Of a DNA stretch of 64,000 bases, positions 57,630-64,000 are shown in pieces. Source of the DNA: Cantharellus purpuraceus. Its lineage: Eukaryota; Basidiomycota; Agaricomycetes; Cantharellales; Hydnaceae. Every line of letters begins with the position of its first letter. The stretch's first letter is position 1. The position numbers and the translations under genes were made by a program. The stretch is taken from NCBI GenBank assembly GCA_025174535.1, contig JALBUN010000006.1, positions 186,001 through 250,000 on the forward strand. Direction: 5' to 3'. Below the pieces are notes generated by a model. It searched no databases and was not told the DNA's origin. It was given only the letters and a program-made list of their open reading frames with translations.

Positions 57630-58519
57630 ACTCCTGTGATTACTCATACTATGACTCCATCCATGACTCATGCCATGAGTCAGAGCAAATCCAAGCAGCT
57701 CATTGGCTAGGAAACTTCCACCCCCTTCTCATATATTCCACTAGCTTCCAGTAGTTTCCATCTATTAATAGGTAGAAGTTTCCAGTAGTATTAGTCAGCT
57801 CCTGTAAATACAATATAAAAGGAGCCCATTCTGCCTCTGAAATGGATAACCATTTCTACCCCATCATTTGCACATCAGTGTGACTAGAGTGACATACAGT
57901 GTCATCCTCTATATCTCAGTAACTGTTGATTGTCCAGTTCAAGGGTCACTTACAGTTGTGTAACTGTATTCAATTGCACTCAAAGTAGTGATTGTCCTGC
58001 TTTGGGCGTGAGTGTAGTATCTACCTCGCATGACTACAAATCTACAGGGTGAGATTGTCTGTCGATAGTCCTGCCATTAGAGCTCTTGTTTAAGTTACTA
58101 GTGTGTACTGGCTTTGCAGAGCATTAGGATCTTGAACTCGTGTGAAGCAGTTGCTAGACTACTTCACACATTGCTGTTACCTGCTTCAGAGTGTCACTGG
58201 TTGGATGGTTGGATTCATCCACCTACTTCCTCTAGCCTCTAAGTGCATTCCCCTCTTTTTTTGGAATATCTGGACCCCTAAGCGTCTGTGAACTCTAGAC
58301 TCTGGAAGTCTTATTCATTCCCTACTGCTAAGAAATGTATTATATTCCTGCATATTGTCTGCATTGACCATTACAATGGATTGTAACCAAAGTACAAATG
58401 TTAAATTGTTTCTGGAGTTGTGCTGCAGCAGGATTTGATATTCTTCTCAGCTGTTCATTCACGGAATTGTGGTGATTTAGAGTTTGCCCTAACACCATAA
58501 TTTTGCAGGTTCCAAAACA
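57630..58519 (+). repeat. Older solo LTR, right part
   Basis: Continues the LTR broken at 45907 and ends TTTTGCAGGTTCCAAAACA. It is colinear with the 3' two-thirds of the young LTR (TATA region near 57812, GTGACATACAGTGTCATCCTC, TTCATCCACCTACTTCC, AACACCATAATTTTGC) but carries many substitutions. It is followed by GGAGC, the same five bases as before 45389, which identifies it as one original insertion. Confidence 0.88.
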
Positions 58520-58583
58520 GGAGCAGTTGTACTGCTATTGAGCTGCCCATTATTGTGGTAGCTCTACTCCATCTAGGAACTAC
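58520..58583. other. Short spacer with the right GGAGC target duplication
   Basis: GGAGC at 58520-58524 pairs with 45384-45388. The rest is a 59-bp single-copy spacer before the next, oppositely oriented LTR fragment. Confidence 0.6.
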
Positions 58584-59030
58584 TGTTTTGGAGCCTGCAA
58601 AATTATGGTGTTAGGGCAAACTCTAAATCACCACAATTACATGAATGAACAGCTAAGAAGAATATCAAATCCTGCTGCAGCACAACTCCAGAAATGATTT
58701 TACATTTGTACTTTGGTTACAATCCCTTGTATTGATCAATGCAGACTATATGCAGAAAAGTAATATGTTTCTTAGCAGCAAGAATTGAATAAGACTTCCA
58801 GAGTCTAGAGCTCATGGATGCTTAGGGGTCCAGATATTCCAAAAAGAGGGGAATGCACTTAGAAGCTAAAGGAAGTAGGTGGATGAATCCAACCATCCAA
58901 CCAGTGACACTCTGAAGTGGGTAACGGTGATGTGTGAAGTAGTCTACAACTGCTTCACACAGGTTCAAGCTTCTAATGCTCTGCAAAGTCAGTACACACT
59001 AGTTACTTAAGCAAGAGCACTAATGGCAGG
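58584..59030 (-). repeat. LTR fragment, minus orientation (3' third)
   Basis: Begins TGTTTTGGAGCCTGCAAAAT, the reverse complement of the LTR 3' end, and runs through the reverse of TTCATCCACCTACTTCC to a break at TAATGGCAGG. Diverged from the young LTR. Confidence 0.85.
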
Positions 59031-59253
59031 TGTATGGGAACTAGTTTTCCCTGAAAAGATCCTGTTTACAGTCCTAAAATTGTATTTTCACTTCATGGCC
59101 TTAAAATATCCACATATACATGCTGCTTTCTCTTGATTTAGGGTCATTTGAATATTCTCTATTTTTTCATGTTTTTTTTTGGGAATTTTCCATGCAGAAA
59201 TGGGTTCACAAATTTATTGTCCCTGCTGGGCAAAGTTTTGGACCCACATGGAC
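59031..59253 (+). repeat. LTR fragment, plus orientation (5' end)
   Basis: TGTATGGGAACTAGTTTTCC up to TTGGACCCACATGGAC matches the left end of the older LTR at 45389-45610. It is cut at 59253 by the next minus-oriented copy. Confidence 0.85.
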
Positions 59254-60256
59254 TGTTTTGGAACCTGCAAAATTATGGTGTTAGGGCAAACTCTATCTCA
59301 CCACAATTCTGTGAATGAACAGCTAAGAAGAATATCAAATCCTGCTGCAGCACAACTCCAGAAATGATTTAATGTTTGTACTTTGGTTACAATCCATTGT
59401 AATGGTCAATGCAGACAATATGCAGGAAGGTAATATATTTCTTAGCAGTAGGGAATGAATATGGCTTCCAGAGTCTAGAGTTCACAGATGCTTGGGGGTC
59501 CAGATATTCCAAAAAGAGGGGAATGCACTTAGAGGCTAGAGGAAGTAGGTGGATGAATCCAACCATCCAACCAGTGACACTCTGAAGCGGGTAACAGTGA
59601 TGTGTGAAGTAGTCTAGCAACTGCTTCACACGAGTTCAAGCTTCTAATGCTCTGCAAAGCCAGTACACACTAGTAACTTAAACAAGAGCACTAATGGCAG
59701 GACTATCAACAGACAATCTCACCCTGTAGATTCGTAGTCACGCGAGGTAGATACTACACTCATGCCCAAAGCAGGAATATCACTACTTCAAGTGCAATTG
59801 AATACAGTTACACAACTGTAAGTGACCCTTGAACTGGACAATCAACAGTTACTGAGATATAGAGGATGACACTGTATGTCACTCTAGTCACACTGATGTG
59901 CAAATGATGGGGTAGAATTGGTTATTTATTCAGAGGCAAAATGGCCTCCTTATATACTGTATCTACAGTAGCTGACTAATCCTTCTACCTATTAATAGTT
60001 ATGAGTCATGGCAGGAGTCATAGCCTGAGTCATGGTAAGATTTATAGCATGAGTCACTATTACTCAAATAACTTGGGCAATACCCTGTTTCCTGGGCTGA
60101 TCAGCACAGCTATGGGTAGGGACAGCTTTGATTGAAAGCTCCACCAAAAATGGAGTCAGGAGGAGCTGTGGTTGCCAAGATATTGAGGATTTACTGGCAG
60201 TGGTGATCAGATTGGGTTGGAGATTGAAATGAGTCATGTGATTGAAAATGAGTCAG
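59254..60256 (-). repeat. LTR, minus orientation, first part
   Basis: From TGTTTTGGAACCTGCAAAAT, the reverse of the LTR 3' end, through the reversed promoter region near 59940-59960 and the reversed ATGAGTCA-rich region, to GAGTCAG at 60256. It appears to resume at about 60949 after an AT-rich insert. Confidence 0.82.
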
Positions 60257-60948
60257 TAGATCTGTCAAGAATCTATTCTAAAGGTGTAAAAGAAGTGAAT
60301 AGGCATGAAAAGGTGTTAAGAGGTATTAAAAGATGTGGATAAAATCCCATCAAGTTATAAAAGTTTTTCCCATATGACATCACTTATTATAAGTATCCGC
60401 ATCATTTCTTTCATCATATGTTTCAATCTTACTAAAAGGCTTTCTTATCATGTAATTGCCAAATTGTATATTAGCTACAACTATGTATGAGTATCCATAT
60501 CAGATTCATTATGTTTATCCCTTCCAAGTTGTAAATCAAACAACTTGTGTCAATTTTTGGTCATTCCTGGAATAACTCCTAAATGATCTTAACAACTTCA
60601 AATCCTTTTGCATATTATATTAGAATATTGCAACAGCTATCACTATCTTGAATTATAAACGTTTTGGACCACAGGATCCATCTTTATTGAACATTCACTT
60701 AAAGTGACATCATCCCCCACTGCCTCTTAAATCATCTGTAGCAGGCGCAGTTTCTAACCAAATATTCTGATATTTGGTAACATCACTCTATTGAACGACA
60801 CCTCTCCATTGACCCCACATATATCTGCCTCCTCACAGTAATTGCTCCTCTATTCAAAATCTACTTCGCCACCATCCCTCACCTTCATTTCACACTTACC
60901 CACATACACCCACAATCTATCCCTCATCTTTTCCTAACAAGATCAGGT
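60257..60948. other. AT-rich insert (~690 bp) splitting an LTR
   Basis: AT-rich sequence lying between two parts of one minus-oriented LTR. It contains no gene and I could not find clear terminal repeats, so its nature is open. Confidence 0.45.
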
Positions 60949-61216
60949 GACTCTGCTGACTTTGAAGCTGCTGACATCTGCAAAGTTTTGTGGGTCCATG
61001 TAGGTTCAAAACTTCACCCAGCAGGACAATAAATTTGTGAACCCATTTCTGCATGGAGGATTCCTGAAAAAAATTTGAAAGAATAGAGAATATTTGAATG
61101 ACCCTAAATCAAGAGAAAGCAGCATGTATATACTGATATTTTAAGGCCATAAAGTGAAAATATACAATTTTGGGACCATAAACCAGATCTTTTCAAGGAA
61201 AACCAGTTCCCATACA
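60949..61216 (-). repeat. LTR, minus orientation, terminal part
   Basis: Reverse complement of the LTR 5' end: it finishes at CCAGTTCCCATACA (reverse of TGTATGGGAACTGG). It directly abuts copia-like coding sequence at 61217. Confidence 0.82.
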
Positions 61217-61540
61217 ATGTCTGAGAACACCTTGTCAAGCAGCCTATCTGCCCTCCCTCCCTCCTGCACATTTGGTACCAGTATTCTTGTCTGTTTACCA
61301 AGAGTGCAGTGATCACAAGTTTGCAGGAGGTTGGAGAGGTTAGTAGGCATACCTGTGACTAGGTAATTCTCAGCCATACATATGATCAAATCATAGCTTA
61401 TATGTCCCAGTCAATGATACCATGTCTTGAGATTTGGGGCTGTATGGGCAAGTAGCCCTTTAATATCTTTGAGTATTCTATTGCTTTGTTGTTCATGGGT
61501 GGGGTTCCTGATTAGGTGATACAGCCCTGTGCCTGACCTG
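61217..61540 (-). pseudogene. Ty1/copia integrase fragment, truncated by an LTR
   Basis: On the minus strand the pre-integrase/zinc region of a copia polyprotein can be read: GTGLYHLI, LKTWYH-stop-LGHISYDL, MAENYLVTGMPTNLSNLLQT, CDHCTLGKQTR, VFSDI. The stop (TGA) falls inside the conserved W-H-x-x-LGH motif. The frame ends at VFSDI exactly where the LTR end begins (61216/61217), so the rest of integrase was lost to, or lies beyond, that insertion. It is non-functional. Confidence 0.75.
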
Positions 61541-61910
61541 TTACCTTGTGTGATGATTTAGTTCCTTGTAAAATTGAACACCCATTCAAAGAAAAGATGG
61601 CATCCAACCCAGTATTACAAAATTCCAATTGGGAACAGCCCTGTATGTTCTGGCGCAATACTCCATGATATTGCATCTTTCGCTACAAATATTTGGGGGT
61701 TTTTCAATTTTATATCACTTCAGGTCTGCTCCTGTTGATGACTTGCATTCATGCACATAGATGACACATGACGTAGTAAGTTTAACGACAACGTTTGTAA
61801 TGCAGAAATTCACACACATTAGGGCATGTGATGGGGTTCTTCACTTTATGAATGCTCTCAACCTCCTCCCACTCATCGGTATTGAAGGTGATATGATATT
61901 TCCTTTGCAG
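61541..61910. other. Unassigned region next to the copia remnant
   Basis: Possibly the upstream continuation of the copia remnant up to about 61.7 kb; I could not follow the frame further. The last ~100 bases resemble ordinary genic DNA again. Confidence 0.35.
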
Positions 61911-62745
61911 CAATAGATCATTGGAGTGTGATTATACATGCAGGCCTCCTACTGGCGCGGGCATATGCGGTTACCGATCGCAAGAGGGTGGTATTGGTTG
62001 TTCTAGGAGTTCTCGGAGGTTGCGCCATTACATCGGAACTGAACAAGCTATCGCTGACATATTTACTGACCCAGCAAAGTAAGCTATTACTTCCGTTACG
62101 GTAGAATTCTCACAGATGGACGTGGACATCAGGTCTGATGAGATTCGGGTATTTCATCCGCTATTACCGCCAACGAATCCTGAACCGATTGTTTTCAGAT
62201 TTATATTGACACACTCTCTTTCTGACGAGATCGTGCCATTCGTACGTCGTTGTATCATTATCTATGTCATCGTTAACCGGATGCACCAGATCTTGAGAGT
62301 ACGCCGCACATTGTTCTCTGCTGCTGTGTTGCTCCAACTTGTACTTTAGCCTACGCTTTCACCTGTGCTTGGACCTATTCAGAACAGGTGAGGCGGAATA
62401 CGGAATTACAGACTTCTACTAAATATATGCAGCTTGTCAGTATTGATCATCTGCCGCTTCCACCTCGACCTCCAAAGGAGAAACGCGCACCCCAACAGCG
62501 CCAACTCCCGGGACATCTCTAGCGTCTCCCTTGGCATTTTCCATGCGGCCACCCAAAGTATTCACGACGCTGTGATGGCAGAGTTTGGCGATTCGCACGT
62601 CGATGAGCGTGTTGGAACAGGTGTATCGCAGGACGCGGTCGGGTCCACAAAGTCGGATATGCCGGCAGAGACGACGGAAAGTGGCATCGAGCTTGAAGAA
62701 ATTCAGTTCTGGCGACCGACGGCTCAAATCACTTTGGCGGCGTAG
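61911..62745 (+). pseudogene. Remnant of a membrane protein gene (DUF6533/6534-like)
   Basis: Two exon-like blocks are visible. 61911-62078, preceded by TTTGCAG and followed by GTAAGC, encodes a hydrophobic stretch (WSVIIHAGLLLARAYAVTD, VVLVVLGVLGG). About 62425-62745, preceded by ATGCAG, encodes LSVLIICRFHLDLQRRNA and a charged tail ending at TAG 62745, as in the last exon of agaricomycete multi-spanning proteins. The middle (62079-62424) does not join them in phase: the second block meets a stop when linked to the first. I infer a partly deleted gene; an unusual intron pattern is the alternative. Confidence 0.4.
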
Positions 62746-63675
62746 TGGCAGACCGTCATGTTCGGTTGGTGCTGGCTGATAGAACGAATTCACGGTGAAC
62801 CATCGATTCACACTATTACCCTGTCACTGGGAGGGGCGAGTATGGGGCGTTTGAATGTTTTTTTTTCACATTAATCACTTGGACTGCCTCAGAAATAACT
62901 TAATGTTTCAATATGTATGCGGTGTAATTGCGTTTGTATTGGGCAGTCCCGATCGAATTCCATAATATTCGGCAGTCTAACGCTGATGCATTGATAAGTG
63001 ATGTCTCCGTATGATACTAGCGACTCTCAGGGGAGTTGGATTTTCAATTTGTTGCGTAATTAATTTCAAAATATTATTAAACGGGCCCATACTTCATTAT
63101 ATTCTAGAACGATAGCCGAGGAACTCCATGGATTGAAGTCAGATCGATGGACCGTGCTTCTTTATCGCAAAGAGCAGCCGCAACCCTCGAAAATGACTTA
63201 CTGCAAGACACAACACTCTTACGACCTCTTCCTGAACAGAAAATTGCGACGTACCCAGTCCTTGAAAGGCGCCATGGCCGCTCCACTATCGCGCGTTGCC
63301 TCTGTGAGGTGTCCTGGGGCTTTGCAAACCGCCTTGCTTCAACGTCGTCCCGTCCATTGGACTACATGCCTGCGTGTTAGATGTGGGTTCGGCATGGTAG
63401 GACTTGCCATCCTTAGCTCACCTGAGAAGGGTGATGATGGAGTATAATCTTTGTTCGTTTGTGCAAATTTGGAAGAGCTCGCTATATGGTGTTGCCTCTA
63501 GTGATGGAATACGAGATGCAATGCTGTAATGCATTACCGACCACGTTTTTGCAGTGGCTCTCTGGATTTTCAATGAGTGGGATCATAGTAAATGTGGCTT
63601 AGGCCTGACAGTGCAGTCTTTCGTTTCTCGCTTCAGCTATACTGACAGACATTCGAGCCGGGGAGCATTTAGTCG
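62746..63675. other. Intergenic region
   Basis: Overlapping short plus-strand frames at 63133-63447 have no recognisable features. No gene or RNA identified. Confidence 0.45.
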
Positions 63676-64000
63676 AGATATTTTGATTGATTGATCCTAT
63701 CTCACCATCAGCTAACGGGATGTCTGATCGGGCCGTAATTGCGCGTGGCAAAACGTCACGTTTCATTCCAACGCCTGGAGATGTCCAATTGCGACCCGGA
63801 TTGCCATCACGGCAAAACGGGTCACGGGATCAGCTGATCAACCACAGGCAGAGATTAGCCCGGATTAAGTGATGGAAAACTTAAAAGCTTCTTGGGGCGT
63901 TTCGTTATCTATTCTCCAACGTGCCCAGACGATCTCAGTTCCCAGGCCGTTCCGCCTCACTCCTAGGTGTGACAACTGGTGTGCCTTCCACACTGTGGCA
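63676..64000 (+). repeat. Dispersed repeat, copy 2, running off the window
   Basis: Same sequence and orientation as 40320-40649, 23.4 kb away. It starts at AGATATTTTGATTGATTGAT and is still matching (CCTTCCACACTGTGGCA) at the last base. Confidence 0.88.

Noticed and set aside
63133..63447. Two overlapping plus-strand frames
   Set aside because: No recognisable domain and no splice pattern; kept as intergenic.

Overview
The window looks like genomic DNA of a mushroom-forming basidiomycete (Agaricomycetes). Genes are compact and intron-rich (mostly 45-70 bp introns with short consensus sites), and the proteins include lineage-typical families: HGDLK-type TKL kinases, a GH17 glucanase-like protein, DUF6534/6533-type membrane proteins and a pepsin-like protease. 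All gene models were assembled by eye from reading frames and splice sites. Every multi-exon model kept as a CDS closes to a whole number of codons.

Layout. 1-6.6 kb: no recognisable gene. 6.6-10.8 kb (+): 15-exon kinase with an MLKL-NTD-like helical N-terminus and a conserved fungal C-terminal domain. 11.3-12.7 kb (-): secreted GH17-like protein with Gln at the expected nucleophile. 13.2-13.8 kb: four-unit tandem repeat, each unit hairpin-forming. 14.2-16.9 kb (+): two housekeeping genes, RPC40 (RNA polymerase I/III) and OPI3 (phosphatidylcholine synthesis). 17.4-17.8 kb: TIR/MITE-like element. 18.5-22.4 kb (+): broken aspartic protease copy followed by an intact secreted one. 22.7-26.0 kb (-): conserved fungal protein of unknown function and a Pcs60-type peroxisomal acyl-CoA synthetase ending in AKL. 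26.2-27.3 kb: decayed tandem repeats of about 345 bp. 28.1-33.1 kb (+): TAH18 diflavin reductase and a Kar5/Tht1-like karyogamy protein. 33.2-33.8 kb (-): small conserved protein. 37.4-39.7 kb (-): PH-CRIB protein with a kinase fold that has lost its catalytic residues. 41.2-42.5 kb (-): DUF6534-type pseudogene.

From about 43 kb to 61.5 kb the DNA becomes AT-richer and is repeat-dominated. Its centre is a full-length, apparently very young Ty3/gypsy chromovirus (45,908-57,624; two 1,431-bp LTRs; CCATG target duplication) with one 2,487-codon gag-pol frame plus an extra 342-codon frame in the env position. It sits inside an older solo LTR of a related family whose own duplication (GGAGC) can be read on both outer sides. 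Further LTR fragments in both orientations and a broken Ty1/copia integrase piece follow. The last 2.5 kb holds remnants of a membrane-protein gene and part of a repeat that also occurs at 40.3 kb.

Taken together this is an ordinary gene-rich fungal segment next to a nest of transposons. The most interesting items are the two signalling proteins (MLKL-like kinase, PH-CRIB pseudokinase), the nucleophile-substituted GH17 protein, the extra ORF of the chromovirus, the nested LTR insertion, and GC-AG introns in four genes.
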